Positions 36,427-49,227 of a DNA stretch of 64,000 nucleotides are shown here, piece by piece; position 1 is the first letter of the stretch; each line of letters begins with the position of its first letter. The DNA is from Verticillium longisporum. Taxonomy: Eukaryota; Ascomycota; Sordariomycetes; Glomerellales; Plectosphaerellaceae. The stretch is taken from the NCBI GenBank assembly GCA_019188255.1, contig JAETXT010000005.1:5146001-5210000 (forward strand), given 5' to 3'. Position numbers and translations under genes: made by a program. The notes under the pieces are model-generated. The model did no database searches and was not told where the DNA came from. It saw nothing but the letters and a program-made list of their open reading frames with translations.

Positions 36427-39400
36427 GTTGATGATCTGACCTGTCTCGGAGCTTCCTTGCTATGAGTTGGCGGAGGACGTTCAAGATGGATGCGAATGTA
36501 CGTGAGTCAGCAGCTAAGATGAGGACCTCTCAATTTCGAGTGGCACAACGAGGTGTCTTGCCGCTCTCCTCGTCAAATCTTTAGGCACTTGATCTGACAG
36601 ACCATTCGTGTCACAGGACTTTTGGTATTGCTGATTCTTTCCAGCAGAATCGGGTTTTGGTGTCGAAGGATCTTGTGTTGATAGCTTCAATTGATAGCTT
36701 GGGTCTGGAGCAATTGCCTGATTCTTTCAGTCGCCAATCGGAGTCTCTCCCTCGGGATAATCCCATGTGTTTGATGTCCAGTCCGCTTATGTCATCCCTA
36801 TGCAGAACGTTCTCACTTGTCACACATCCACCTTCGAGACATGTCAGTCACCTGACCTGACGATGGAATCGAATCCAATGCACACAGAGAGGAGAGCTTC
36901 GTCGGCAATTCCCTGGCGGTCAACGAGCACCTTGGCCGCACCACATGTGCTCAGCCCCGGGCGCCGGAGGCCTGAGACGGCATCTGCGTTGTGCTCGGAT
37001 GCATGATCTTGTGCAGAAACTCAAATTCCTTGAAATGAAGTCCCGGTTCGTGCTTGCTGTGGTGTGTCAGCAAACATGGCTCATGTACCGATTCTCACGG
37101 CAGACTGGCCGTTCCTGACCAGCATTGCGCAATAGTTGGTCCTGCACAGAGTCAGTAACCCCCATGTCTAGATGCTAACTGTATGGAGTTGGCTCGTCGT
37201 GCAATGGCTCGGTCAAGGAACAGGGGCCGGGGACAGAGTTCCGCCGGGATGCAGATTGCCTCCTTTGACACCTGATCGATGTGGAGGTTTCCGACGTGAG
37301 AAGCACCTGACCAAGCCCCCGAGAGAACCTGGAGCCCGGGTCCGAGCATCGCGATGTCGACAGGCGGGCGGTACGAGAGAGTGTGGACTTGACTCGAAGA
37401 TACGACGGTCTTGTTCCCGTCCGCCTTCTCAATCCTTCTCAAAGCGGTCGTAATTTTCGATGGGATACGGCCCCGTGGTCAAGTAGCGTCCGATGCAACT
37501 CCACAAACAAATGTCTCGTTCTTGGTGCTCTGGAGCTCTCCTCAACCGGCCACCATGTCTGGCCGCGCCGATGCACCCAAGCTCATTAGCCACAGCATCG
37601 CATGAACTTCTGGCGTGGATGATACGCCATCGTACTGTGAACACTGAGGCCTAGCTGGTGCTGCCTGCATACGATGAGTACCACCAGGGGCGGGGGAGGG
37701 ACAACAATAGGATCAGGACGAATATTGCACTCTTACATTCCCATACACAGACAGCATGCACCTCATCACACTGCACCTAGCCTGCATTGCCGCCGGCGCA
37801 CTTTCCGATAAAATTCCGTTCAACGACCCAGTATTAGCACAGTGGTAGCTGGGACGAGGGATAAGGTCTTGTGGCGATCGGAGGCTTTGCCTTGACGCTT
37901 GAGTGTAGCCAGTAGCTCGTTCTTGGTGCTGGACGGTGCTGGGAGAGCAAGTGGGCGACGGGCAATCTCGGGATGATGAGAACATCGTACACCAGTTGTC
38001 AAAAACAAGAAAGAGAAAAGAACTGCTATTGGCGGCGGTAGTGTACCCATGGATTCGAATTCGAAGCCGTAGAATCGCTGTGGCGCTGACCCCGGAGCCG
38101 GCCAGCGGCATTATCAGCCGTGCACTAGAACAGTCCAAAAAAAAAAGCCAGCGGTGCGCTTGGTGTGACCGCTGCGCTTCGTGGTCACGTTCTCCATGAC
38201 AAACTGCGCTCCCCTCCTTCGTCGTCGTCGTCGCCATCCTGGGCCAGTAAACAGCTCTCACCACACATGACACTAGCCGTGTCCGTGCTCCACTGCGGAA
38301 TTCTAGTGGTGGCTGGCACCCCAGGAGCCAGCCGGCATGATTCGCATCCGAGCATCGGCGGGCCATGTTGTCGGGTACCTGTCTAAAAGAGTGGGCGAGT
38401 GTTGTTTGAGCTAGGCAAAGTGTCGTCGTTTCGTCAAACGGTGGAGGCGTCGTAGTCTGTAGCCAAGGGGAATGGTACGCTTCTCGGCGCATCGGTCAAA
38501 GGTAAATAAGTCAGAGACGGACCAGCCGAGAAGGCTGCGGAGAGTCAGATTACCTAGGCATCTATCTACCTACAGTGGACGATTAGGTGCCTCACGTATA
38601 GATGGAGGGTGACCACACTAGTTGGATACCAATGGTGCGTAGGTATCGCGCTTCCCGGCCCGCCATTAGGGCCGTACGCACGGCAGCATCGCACGACCTC
38701 CCAGCGCCCTGTCATGGCCTTCCCGTTCGGTGCGACAGCTGTCAATCAGAAGGCAGCTTGGTGGATGGACAGAGGACAGGGTTGTGCGGCCGCAACCCGC
38801 TGGATCGATCAATCAACACTCGAGAAGAGGTAGACTAGGGCTGCGGATCCCTGGCAGCATGCTCAGGCAGAAGGCCAGAGAAGACAAGGGAGATCTCCAG
38901 AGAGGGTGTCGAAAGAACCAGAACGGTGACGGCGACGGTGACGACCAATATGGCAGGCTGCTTGGCGATCGTGCAAGAAGTAGTTGAATCCTTCCCGGCA
39001 CCCCAGGAGGTCGTGCTCACAAAACTGCGCCGGGCGCCTGCGAAGCTCGTTACTCGTGACAAAAGGACCGAGAATTGACGCGCGTGAAGTGACGGCAGCA
39101 TTGTAACAGATCACCCGGGCCGCCATTGTGGTTTCTGGGATTATTGGGCCGCTGTTGGTCCGAGCATCTGGAGTTCTGGAAGGCGGCCGCGTGCTCGCTC
39201 GGTACAATGACCCATTGCAACGGCACGAATCCTGGACACTTCGGCGAAGCCGCTTGGGTACAGGAGGAGGTACGTACAGAAGAGAGGGGTCTACAGTGCA
39301 CACGGCGCGTACGACATCTGGTCGGCACATGAAGAACAACAGGGTCTGCCATCCTTCAGTTTGGGTCTACCAACAGCCTGACCCGACGTCCGTGGGTCAA

Positions 39401-42400
39401 TGCGAGTGCCGGCCGATGTGTGACAGTTGGGCTGGCCGCCAGAAGAAATAACATCCATTGACTGACAGGTGATGTGGAAATAAGAGGAGGGCACTAGACG
39501 TTAGTTTGGCAGGAGGCAAATGCTGCTCCTTGCCAGATCCATCCCTAGCTTGGGCGGTAGTCCGGGTGTCCGCCCTGCCACCGGGTTGTGAGTTGTGATG
39601 ATGCTGCCGCTGGCGAGGGTCTTGAGTCAAGGCAGGTCATGGTCATCTGTACAGGAGAGCAGCACGAGGTCTGATGCCGAAGTCTCGTGCTGACCAGGGG
39701 AACTAGGGAGAGGGAAAGAAGTGACAAGTGGAGAAAGGGGCTGAAGAGACTTGATTTGGCAGCACAGTTGGCAGATGGGCTAAAAATAAGAAGCAGTTGC
39801 TCGTCTGCATCACAAGCAACCTGGAACTCACAGAGGAAGGGGTTGAAGTATCCCGCGAGAAGACGCGTACGTTTCCTTCAGCTTCCAGGTTTCCCAGGCA
39901 CGCACATCATAGATGCTCGCAACTGAGGATTGAGGCCACTCTGTACCTGTCGATACCTATAGAACGAGTGCTCGTCTTACCTGCGTTCACTTGCCTACCT
40001 ACCTACCTTAGGCAGATGCCGAAGAGGGCCACCCCAGGATACACGCATCATACGACTTTCATCCCAGAGTGGTAAAGCCAGCGTGTAAAGCAGACGAGGC
40101 GGGCCAGAGAGGGAGAGCGAGAGAACTACGCAGAGAGGGACCGGCACAGCAGGAAGTGTCAACTCGTTAGCCCGACAGCCCGGTCAGGTGCAATGGGGAC
40201 ATAACAAAGTCCCACAAGCATCCCGGCTTGAGACTGGCCACCTGGGCACCCGTGCAAGCACTTGGGCATGCACCTACCTAGTTAAGATGCCTAGGAACCC
40301 AAGTGGAAAGGCACGTTAGGTCGAAAAAAAAAGCCTCCAGTTCCAGTGCCCAGTTCCAGGGGCGTCTCCATCGCGCACGTCTTCTGTCCGGCATCTGTCC
40401 CCGTCATCCAATGTTGGCACCAGCTGGGTGTCGTGCGCCTGTGCCAACCCTCTAAGCACGGAGCGTGTCTCCACCCTAGCAGCGCCATCAAGTCATGGAT
40501 ATGTACGACGAAAGGTTGTTGGGTGGATTGGGGACTGGGGACTGTGGACTGTGCCCGGACCAAGCAACACTTGCCGCTGCAGGATACAAGGCAAGTACCT
40601 TACTGAACTGGATGGTAACAAGGAAAGGTAGGCACGAACCTGGATATGACCACTGCCTTCCTCACCTACCGGCCTCCTGGTGAGGCGCGCCTTCCTTACA
40701 ACAACAGATTCGCTGGGGGCGGCTTCATCGAAAGAAAAGGCAGGAAGGTCCCACCCGGTGGACGGGGGCTCAGGGTGCACGCATCCCGGTCGCTACAGCG
40801 GGGAGATGCTGCTGAGTAGCTCGTTGTGTCAGCGCTGCAGCAGCCGTCCTGCATTCCGTGCGCTACGCCTCGTCCCAGTCCGGCCATTCTTCAACCTCAG
40901 TTTTCTTTCACTATCTCTCCTCCGGCCAGGTCGAGATCCTCCAGCCAAGGAGAGATCCTCCGACTGAATGACACTTCTCCGGTCCCTGGCCCAGTTGCCA
41001 GTCAGACATATCTGCTCAGCCCATATGTCCGTCGGGACATTGTACCACGGCTGCACTCGACGTGGCGCGAGCGGCATTTACCCATCCCTGACAGGAACAC
41101 GGACCTAGGGCTTTCACCAACGACATGTTGATCCTTGGGTTCCCTGCATCCATTCCATGGGGCCCTTCCACCCAGTCGTCGCCCCGCCAAGCCAAGGGTG
41201 GGTGCTCCTGGAACTGACGCTACTGCGACTTGCGCGTTTCTTGCTTCTTCTTCTTCACCGTTCCCCAGCCTGACCAACCATGCGGTCCTAGCTTCAGCCT
41301 GAATCTGTGGTTCGTTCATTGAGCCCCTGGCGTCTGGCCCCCGGTCCCCGGTCCCCTGACGCGCCCCCGGCTCCTGGTCGACGTTGTATCGAGTGACAGG
41401 TAGGGCCAGTTCAGTTCAGCTCAGCCTCCCCCGTCCATGTGCGATAAACGTGGTGGAATCAACCGGCTGGAGACACATGTGGGAGGCAAGGCGGTGGTGC
41501 ATTGCTGACATGTCGCCAGGCCCCTGAGATCCGACTATGTGACGACGCACGAGTCGCATCAGGGCAACAGCGAACAAACACGGGCTCGACCTGTATCTTC
41601 ATGACGCATAACGGTCGGCGAGATCCCCCAATGCCTCCAATGCCACGCCACACTCGAACCCTCCTCATCTCTTTCCCCAAGCTGCCACCCCTGCCCTCCC
41701 GCACCCACGATCGATCCCCTAGGATGGATGGATGGATGGATCCCAGTCTCTGGGCAGACCACTGCTTTCCCGTAATGGCGCACTGGCCCGCCTGGTTTTC
41801 CAGCTCCCCATCCCATCTCCACTCAAATAAGACATCCCCGTTTATTTACCAGTCTCATGGAAGCCGGATGCGGTGCTGGTCGTCTCGTGCCTCGACAAGT
41901 AACGATCACACATCTCCGGTGTCGATTCTTTCTACGCTAGGGCTTTTTGCCATTGGCTTTTCGCATCTTCTAGGCCTCACCACGCCAGCCGCTTGTCATC
42001 GGCCTTGCCACGCCTAGCAATCTGCCTTGCTCCTCAACTTCTGGCCCGCCAGGCCTGCTACCGCAGACTCTAGAGGAGCATCAGGCGCCTTGCTGTGGCC
42101 GATCCTTCAACGATGGACGCCTCTTCTGCACTGGTCCCGAAACCCGGGAGGTACGTACATTGGTTCAGAGTACCCTGTCAGTCAACGAAGCATTCAACCT
42201 TCACTTCCGGGAAACGCCACCGGGCTGGTTGCAGCTAGCTTGGCGGTGATCAAACTCGTGGCATCAAAAGAGCTCTGCACGGAGGACCTTCCGGACTGAC
42301 CCTTGCTGCCATCTCCCCTAGTCTGGCCTGGTCTTGTACCTGTAGTTCCATCTTCGAGTCTGGGCAGTCAGGCCCGTCTGACCTGTCCGGCAACCCAATG

Positions 42401-44436
42401 ACTTGACTGGGGCCGATTTCTGCATGGTACATCACACTCCATGTGCGCGTATCTGATATCAACCTTGTCATTCCAGTCGTCATATGGCACACCTTCCGCC
42501 CAAACGCCTCATCCATTCCCGGGTCCTTGCTTCCTCCTCTGTCTGCTCGTGGACGTGGTCTGTATCCTTGCGGAAGACTTGCCCCAGTCGAGGCTGTCTC
42601 CAGAAGAGAGTCGTTCATATCATGGTCCTTTGGGCTAAGATTTCCCGATCGCGGCCTGCAGATAACGTCCCCTCCCTTGCGTTGACGCCGTGGCCCAGGA
42701 GGCGGTGGCGCTTCTCCCCTCCCTTTTGAAATTGCCAAGGTGTACCGATATTCCATTCCTCTGCGGAACAGTCGTGGGACGGTCTCTCCCGGCACTGGGT
42801 ACGCCCACTCCACTCGAGTGAGTATGCTGCCTCACCTGCTGGACCCCTAAGCATCGTGACCTTGTCCCGAATTTTGGCCCCTGACAGCTGCACCTGGTAT
42901 CGTCCTCGATATCAAAGTTCTTGACTGCCGCATGGCCCGAGGTTAACGCCCAGCCCCCTTCAACCCCCCAGAGATCTGAGTCAGGAAGGAAATCATGTTT
43001 CTCAGCCACTTTAGTCTGAATGTTATCGTTGTCTTCGTACTATTTCTGCCGAATCCTTACAGCGGTACCGCTAACAAATCACGAAATAGATACATCCTAG
43101 CCTGCTTGTTTGGAAACCTCCTTGTCGGGAACTTCCTTCGTGGTTGCAAGCTGGCCCACAGAACGGGTTGTGCCTAGCATCTCCCTGTCCTGGCCCCTTC
43201 TGGACTACCCGTCCAGATCACACATGGTTGTCGACAGGCCTGCCCAGCAAGCCATCTATCATCCTTGGCTGCTCACGGGGCTGCATGTTGGGCACCTGCC
43301 AGTAACACGCCAAGGTCGCCCCTCCACCGACTATTACCTATTGTCTTGAGACCAACGAATAATGCATGAGTAACCGGACGGCACATTTTGAGGGTAGAAG
43401 CACGATTTTATACCTGGACCCCGCCATTATCCTCGTCGATACTACCGGCCGGCGGTTTATTGGCCATTACATTGATGAGCCAAAGCACAGCTTCCTTCCA
43501 ACTTGACGGGTTTCCCGCGGTCGTATGCTGTATAGGACCCTTGACTTCTGCCGATACGGTCCGCAAGGAAGGTACGTATTTCCGAGCCAGAAACGCGCGC
43601 GCAGCAGCACGTCCCAAGCCTAGACATCTACCCCACTACATGGTACCTGTAGTGGCCGTATTATTTGGCCATCGCCCCCTTTTCCCTGCCTGTCCAGACC
43701 CCCCCGCCAGTAGCGCTAATCCCGCCAGCAGATCGCCGACTAGACTCCTGCCGCTCATCGGGCAGCCTCATCAGTCGTGGCGATCATGCCACATAGTGGC
43801 CCAGCAAGGTTCAACCCCTCCGGTATCGTACACCATGCTCTCCATTCTGGACGGCTTCTTCCACCTTGGATCTGAGGGACCTCGGGCTTTTTACAGGCCT
43901 GGCCCTCATTGGCGCAGGGATACACCCAAGGACCAGGTGCTTCCCGTCTTGACGTTTTCTTCACACCAAGATCATTTTTCTGAGATCGTTCCTCGTCTCT
44001 GCTTTCTCACTGATTGGTTCACGAAATTCAACCAACTCTTCCTCGCCAGCTACCGCTCCTAATCCTTCCCACCGCGGGACTGCTTTGTTGAATCACTTAC
44101 ACTTTTTTCCTTTCTTCCCTTTGCCTCGTACGAAACGGCCCGTCAGCGTCGCTCGAGCCAAGTGATCCCACTGCTAGAGATTCGCTTTCTCACCTGATTT
44201 CTGTCGACCTTTTTCCACCGCTCGACGCTGCTCCTGCGATCCGTGGATCAGGCACGGCAGACGACGCGGGGACTGGGCAAGGCCATCGGGTGTAGGAGGG
44301 TGAGTCTGCGTGGTGGGCCACTCGGACTGATTTCCCTGATCTGCCGTGTCAGAGATCTGTCACTGAGCGCAAGGTGGACTGCCTGATAGAAGCCTCGAGC
44401 GCCCTGGTCTGCCGTGATTATCATCAGCCGTCCACC
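36427..44436. other. 8 kb gene-free interval upstream of a transcription factor
   Basis: No ORF here has a recognisable domain, and none combines a start codon, splice sites and protein-like composition. Intergenic TACCTAGG-type motifs occur at 38552 to 38572, 39991 to 40011 and 40268 to 40290. From about 41500 to 44430 the plus strand is pyrimidine-rich with donor-like GTACGTA sites (42152, 43571) and AG acceptors, which would suit a long, possibly spliced leader of the regulator gene or a non-coding RNA. A likely 5'-UTR intron is 44300 to 44352 (GTGAGT ... CCGTGTCAG). Confidence 0.55.
41722..41742. repeat. GGAT microsatellite
   Basis: Five tandem GGAT units inside the long non-coding interval. 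Confidence 0.9.
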
Positions 44437-46787
44437 ATGGGTGATTACTACCACCACTTCTTGGCCTCCATGGCCGGAGTGGTGAGCAATTTGGACACAA
44501 GCGCCGGGGAAGCGCAACTCCAGCAGTTTGGGGATTCCCAATCACCCGTGACGCAGTCACCACTGAATGGTCCTATCCCACCTGCATTCCAAAATTTTGG
44601 GTATTTCACGGAGTACTCTGAAAATGTGCCATACGCTGCACCCAAATCACAAAAAAGCCGGAAGAAGTCTGCATATGGTATAGACCATGTCAAGCACAGG
44701 CGCACACGTTCCGGTTGCTTTACCTGCCGGAGCAGGAGGGTCAAGGTCAGCTTTCTCTTGCATTCCTGTGCTTGATGGTCTCCTAATATTTTGCCAGTGT
44801 GATGAAACGCGACCAATTTGCGATCGTATGGCTCCCGACAGGTGTAATATACACATGGACAAGCTGACAATATTTAGGTTGCCGGAAAGGGACACGCGAA
44901 TGCCTTTACCCAGATCCTCCACCCGCTAAAGGTTCCCCAGCACCGAGCACCCCGTCGAAAGACTCGGGCAGCATCAAGCAACAGGCAAGCCCAACCTCAT
45001 CGCACGAAGCAGAAGATGTGGAGGACGATGTTAGCCGGAGCACCAAACTCGAAACAATTCCGGATGAGGATGAGGACGTCAACCAGATTCCGAACTTTTC
45101 AGAACGACCGACGTGGTCGCGCTCGACATCGACGGGGACCTCCATCAACCAAATTTCGCGAGCTACACGGCAAACCTCGGAATCACCGTCTGCGGACGGT
45201 AATGTGAGCTCCCCATCGAACTCGACCAGAACTAGCAGCACACATACAGCAACAACACCATTGGCTGTGGATAACCCAACCCTCTCGACCACCTCGTTTC
45301 CCGACTGGACTCACCTATCCCCAGGTGTACAACGATATATGGACTACTTCTACAAGCATATGGATCACCACAACTATTGTATTGTGCATGATGGCGACAA
45401 CTTCTTCCACGGCATCCTACCAAATTTCGCCTTGCAAAATGAAGCGCTCTTGAATGCTATTGTCGGTTTCTCGGCCTATCTTTATTCGCTGGAACGCAAC
45501 CCCAACGGCAAGATGTGGGAGTTTCTCCAATACTATAACAGGGGCGTGACGCTGTTGCTGGCTTCTCTTAAGAGGAAGGAGAAGCCAGATATTGGAACGC
45601 TCCTTACGATCTTGCAGCTAGCCACTATTGAAGTAAGAAGTCTCTTCTTCCAGCTGGAGATGACCAATAGCTAACAGATTGAAGGAGTACCTCGGTGACT
45701 GGATCAACCTAATGGGGCATCAGAGGGCAGCTTGCGACATCATCACCAGACTTTTCACCCCGCAGACAGCCGTGCAAACTCCCTTGGGTAGAATGGTTCT
45801 CACGTGGTATTCTCGGTTCGATACCTTTGTAGCTATGATGGGCGGCTTTCCGACTGCGCTTGGGCAGGAGTGGTTCACACACCACATCGACTACGCACGA
45901 CATCAACAATTATCTTCCGACGAGGAACAACGCTCTTTCCACTGGAAAGCAGAGACACAATACGCAGGTTTACGCTTGCTCTCCAGAGAGATGTCTATGC
46001 TATATGCCCGAATCAGCAGGGGGCAGATGACCTCGGAGGAATTCGAGACGGCTCATGCGCAGACGTTGCAGCGACTTCGGGACTGGAAGGTCCAGCAGGA
46101 CGCCGAACTTGAGGACCCGACAAGTCTTGTTACAGACTTTACTTGGGCGCCAGTTCCTGACGAAGCTGATATTGTCAGCCCCTTCTCGCCGGGAATGCTC
46201 TACGATCACCCGAAACTGTCAACGACGTTTTTGACCGTCATCTGGCTGTCCATGATCATCATGCACCTTTGTCAGTCGCCCACTTCGGTTCGCGATCTGT
46301 TGTATTGCGATCTAGCAGGCCACGCATATCACGTATGCACGATCTTCGAGCTGATCCATCATTGGCCCAACAGCCCAAAAGGTGGTCTTCTACCACTGGA
46401 AGCACCCCTCGCCATCAGTGCGTTGTTCGTCCCGCAGGATGCGAAACACCACATGTGGTTTAGGCGCAGGTTCGCTTTGATGGAGACAAAGGGGTGAGAC
46501 TCGACTTCTGCCTTCTCCAATCGAGAATCTGCCGCTAATAATCACTGTCCTACAGATATATCCATCCTGTCAAGGTGCGCAGCAAGATGGGTGTACTATT
46601 TGGTGCACCAGAATGTGAGCGTTGGTGGCTACCCAACGATGAGGGGTTCAGCCCTCTGCTCCAGGCCATTCGCAACCTGGCTGACGAACGTAACGCTACC
46701 GCCATCAATGCGCAGGAAGAGAATCTGCGCGAGGTTCGGCATATCTTCACCAAAATGCAATTAGCCGAAGGTCAACAGGCGACCTAA
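44437..46787 (+). CDS. Zn(II)2Cys6 fungal-specific transcription factor
   Basis: Exons are 44437 to 44745, 44798 to 44825 (28 nt), 44878 to 45632, 45685 to 46493 and 46556 to 46787, with introns of 52, 52, 52 and 62 bp; 710 aa, all junctions in phase. The chosen ATG sits in CCACCATGG; an in-frame ATG at 44374 would add 21 residues. The zinc cluster, residues about 94 to 121, has six cysteines with spacing C-X2-C-X6-C-X6-C-X2-C-X6-C (SGCFTCRSRRVKCDETRPIC, then DRCRKGTREC). It is encoded across three exons. A Ser/Thr-rich linker precedes the fungal transcription-factor regulatory domain (LSPGVQRYMDYFYKHMDHHN, AFSAYLYSLERNPNG-like, LATIEEYLGDWINLMGHQRA). It is a nuclear DNA-binding regulator; targets unknown. 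The long upstream region suggests complex regulation. Confidence 0.93.
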
Positions 46788-47301
46788 GACGACGTAAGAC
46801 GGATGCCAATGTCATTTTCTGCTTGAACAAAATGGCTACAATTTTCCAGGCTGTGCTTGGAGAGGCGCCAGAACGATGACGATGCATAGACACAGATACC
46901 TGCGTGCGGTGGTGTTCATATGAGTAGAGAAATGCTGCGTCAACTGCATTCTCTACAAGTGGCTGGATATTATTTGCACGGGAACCCTGCCAGCTCGACT
47001 TCGGGGGGGATACGAGGCGCTAGGAACATCTTGTGCGAGATCAAGGCTTGCAATTGCATAGAGTATCTCATGATCGTGCAGAAGATGAGGGTATGAAATG
47101 AACTAGGCTAATAATGATAGCGGACGGAGAAATGACCCATGCATGAGGATATCATGATACTGATTGCGACCCAACTCTGATGCGGGTGAATTTTTATGTT
47201 GTCACATCACAATCATCTACAGACAAACATATATGAAAGTGCATCCCAGGGCATGGGGTTACGGCTCGAACCCTCTGATAAATTATGGTAGACTGGCTTA
47301 C
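46788..47301. other. Convergent intergenic region
   Basis: This is the 3' flank of the Zn(II)2Cys6 gene and of the minus-strand MOB3 gene. AT-rich stretches at 47090 to 47250 would suit 3' UTRs. No gene was seen. Confidence 0.6.
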
Positions 47302-49227
47302 TCACGCCTCCTTTGTAGGCTCTTCTTGGCTGTCCTTCTGAGTATTTGCATCTTCCGTGCTCTCCTCGGCGACGCTGTCCACCTGCGCCTCCGCTTTCTC
47401 GGCCTCCTCTGCCACAGCTGGCTCCTCGTCCTTGACCTTCTCCGGCTCTGTGTCTTGGGTATCTTCCGGCGCCTCGGCTGTCGAAGCGGACTCCTCCACG
47501 GCATCCTTAGTGAACTTGTGCGTGCTGGACCCCGTCTCCTCCTTCATCTTCTCCTCCACAGCAGCGGGGTCCTCGACCTTGCCCTGCCCCTCCTGCAGCT
47601 CGCCCGCCGGTTCCTCGTCCGCGCTCTCGGCCCTGTCTTCGGCTGTCGTCGTTGTTGTCGTTTCCGGGGCAGATTTCTCCGCGTCCACGGACTCAAGCGC
47701 CGCCTTGTCCTCCTCCGTCATGGGCGCGGTTTCAGACAGCAGCGCCTCGGGCTCGACGGGAGCAGCGCCAGCAGGCTCGGTCTCTGGTTGCGCCGTGTCC
47801 TCCTGCTGCGGCTCTGGTGTTGGCGGAGCATCCTCCTCGGGTTCGGCTCCGAGGTGCTCGACGATGGTGCGGTCGTTCTCCGGCGGCGAGGCGGGGGGCG
47901 AGGCGTCGTCCATGACCTCCTGGGCGACGATGACGGGGACGTCGGCCGTCTCGGCCTCCTCGGCAATATCAGGGGCTGCAGAGATGCGCATCTCACGCAG
48001 GCGGCTCGTGACGTCGTGGTCCTCCTCGTCCGTTTCGAGGACGGTGGTGACGGCGCTGCCTGTGGAGGGGCTGGCGCGGATGTGGCGGCGCGTGTTGGTG
48101 CGGCCGATGGACTGGTAGTTTTCATCGGCGGCGGCGCCAATGTCGTCGTGACCGCCGCGGGACGAGGGCTTGGCGATGGAGATGGCGGCGGGTTGCTGAT
48201 GGTTGTTGTTGTTGTTATTGTTGTGGGGGTGGTGCTGCTTGCCGCTGGCGCTGCCTCGGTCGTCGTCGTCGTTGCTGGGGTCGGAGGCGGCCGCATTTGT
48301 CTCGAGGCCCTCGGCCTCCGGGGGCAGCTTATAGTTCTCGGCGGGCAGGAGGTCATACATGTCGCAGACGGTCTTGAAGAAGACGTAGAGGCCGGTCTGG
48401 CCCTCAATGTTCCAAAAGACGGCGCGGTGCTGGAACCAGGCGTGGGCGAAGATGCGATGGAGGCGGCGGAAGACGTTGACAAGGTTCTTGACGGCGACGC
48501 TCTTGTTATGGGCGTCAGAGGAGACGACAAAGCGCGAGGGAAAGATCTTGGGGTCTGTGACGACGTTGGCAGCCCAGTCGAGGGTGTGGCAGCAGTAGTC
48601 GATGGCGCAGCAGCTCTTGGGCTGCTCGTGGACGGCGCAGAGAAACTGCCACTCGGAGGCGCGCATCTCGGGGCAGGTTGAGGCGCTGCAGGGGGCGCGT
48701 CGAAGAGGAAGCCTACAATGAGGGTGTTGCATTGGGAGATGAGGAAGCGGCACAGCTCGTAGAGCCACAGCGTGCGGTCGATCGAGGGCGGTGGCGTGGC
48801 GAGCTGGATGGCAGTCTGACGGGTTATGCCATGGGCGCCGCCATTGGTGTGGAAGTGGTGGAGAGCGGCGAGGTGTTCCTGGAGCTGAAAGGCCGAGTCG
48901 AGCTGTGTGGAACAACATGTTAGAGCTTGAAACATAGAGGACAGAGATCGCGCAACCGATTTGGGGGGGAAGCTGCTGATAGACAGAAGGCTTTGCGACG
49001 GAACGAACCTCATTGAGGGGAACCAGAGGAGGGCCTGTTGCCATGTCCTGGGCTTTCGTGCCGGGATGAATGCGACGTTTCGCATTTGCCTCCATAATAC
49101 TTTTCTCAAGCTGCGCGGCCTGGCGATTCGCTTGCGCGCCCATGGATGGCGACGGAGGGCCGATCTGATCTTCGGCGGCTGGAGGAGGGCTCGGAAGCCG
49201 AGGGGAGGGCGGCGCCGCCAAGGCCAT
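47302..49227 (-). CDS. MOB3: MOB3 / phocein, STRIPAK complex subunit, with apparent frameshift
   Basis: Exons are 49227 to 49009 and 48902 to 47302. After MALAAPPSPRLPSPPP comes RIHPGTKAQDMATGPPLVPL, matching the RPGTKAQD start of phocein. The Mob fold follows: LWLYELCRFLISQCNTLIVG, then CSASTCPEMRASEWQFLCAV, CAIDYCCHTLDWAANVV and RRLHRIFAHAWFQHRAVFW. The zinc ligands expected from Mob structures are present: a CX4C pair and two histidines in AHAWFQH. A long acidic, disordered tail (over 300 residues) ends DSQEEPTKEA. MOB3 is part of STRIPAK (with striatin) in Sordaria and Neurospora, needed for hyphal fusion and fruiting bodies. The frame breaks at a G run, 48691 to 48695: FLFDAPP then CSASTCPEM needs one more base. 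Confidence 0.93.
   Translation of the reverse strand: MALAAPPSPRLPSPPPAAEDQIGPPSPSMGAQANRQAAQLEKSIMEANAKRRIHPGTKAQDMATGPPLVPLNEVRSVAKPSVYQQLPPQIGCAISVLYVSSSNMLFHTARLGLSAPGTPRRSPPLPHQWRRPWHNPSDCHPARHATALDRPHAVALRAVPLPHLPMQHPHCRLPLRRAPCSASTCPEMRASEWQFLCAVHEQPKSCCAIDYCCHTLDWAANVVTDPKIFPSRFVVSSDAHNKSVAVKNLVNVFRRLHRIFAHAWFQHRAVFWNIEGQTGLYVFFKTVCDMYDLLPAENYKLPPEAEGLETNAAASDPSNDDDDRGSASGKQHHPHNNNNNNNHQQPAAISIAKPSSRGGHDDIGAAADENYQSIGRTNTRRHIRASPSTGSAVTTVLETDEEDHDVTSRLREMRISAAPDIAEEAETADVPVIVAQEVMDDASPPASPPENDRTIVEHLGAEPEEDAPPTPEPQQEDTAQPETEPAGAAPVEPEALLSETAPMTEEDKAALESVDAEKSAPETTTTTTAEDRAESADEEPAGELQEGQGKVEDPAAVEEKMKEETGSSTHKFTKDAVEESASTAEAPEDTQDTEPEKVKDEEPAVAEEAEKAEAQVDSVAEESTEDANTQKDSQEEPTKEA

Noticed and set aside
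37713..38492. 259-codon minus-strand ORF in the 8 kb gap
   Set aside because: No domain, no recognisable protein-like blocks, and no supporting splice structure; likely chance.
42250..42813. 187-codon minus-strand ORF in the 8 kb gap
   Set aside because: Basic, Pro/Arg-rich, no family resemblance, and antisense to the probable leader of the regulator.
43388..44062. 224-codon plus-strand ORF before the Zn(II)2Cys6 gene
   Set aside because: It has a TTG rather than ATG start and composition typical of a pyrimidine-rich leader; more likely untranslated.
47265..47290. GGCTCGAACCCT as a tRNA T-loop
   Set aside because: No matching acceptor stem or D/anticodon arms were found upstream.
47164..48681. 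505-codon plus-strand ORF rich in Leu/Val/Gly
   Set aside because: It is the antisense of the MOB3 acidic tail and Mob domain; the composition comes from the complementary GC-rich codons.
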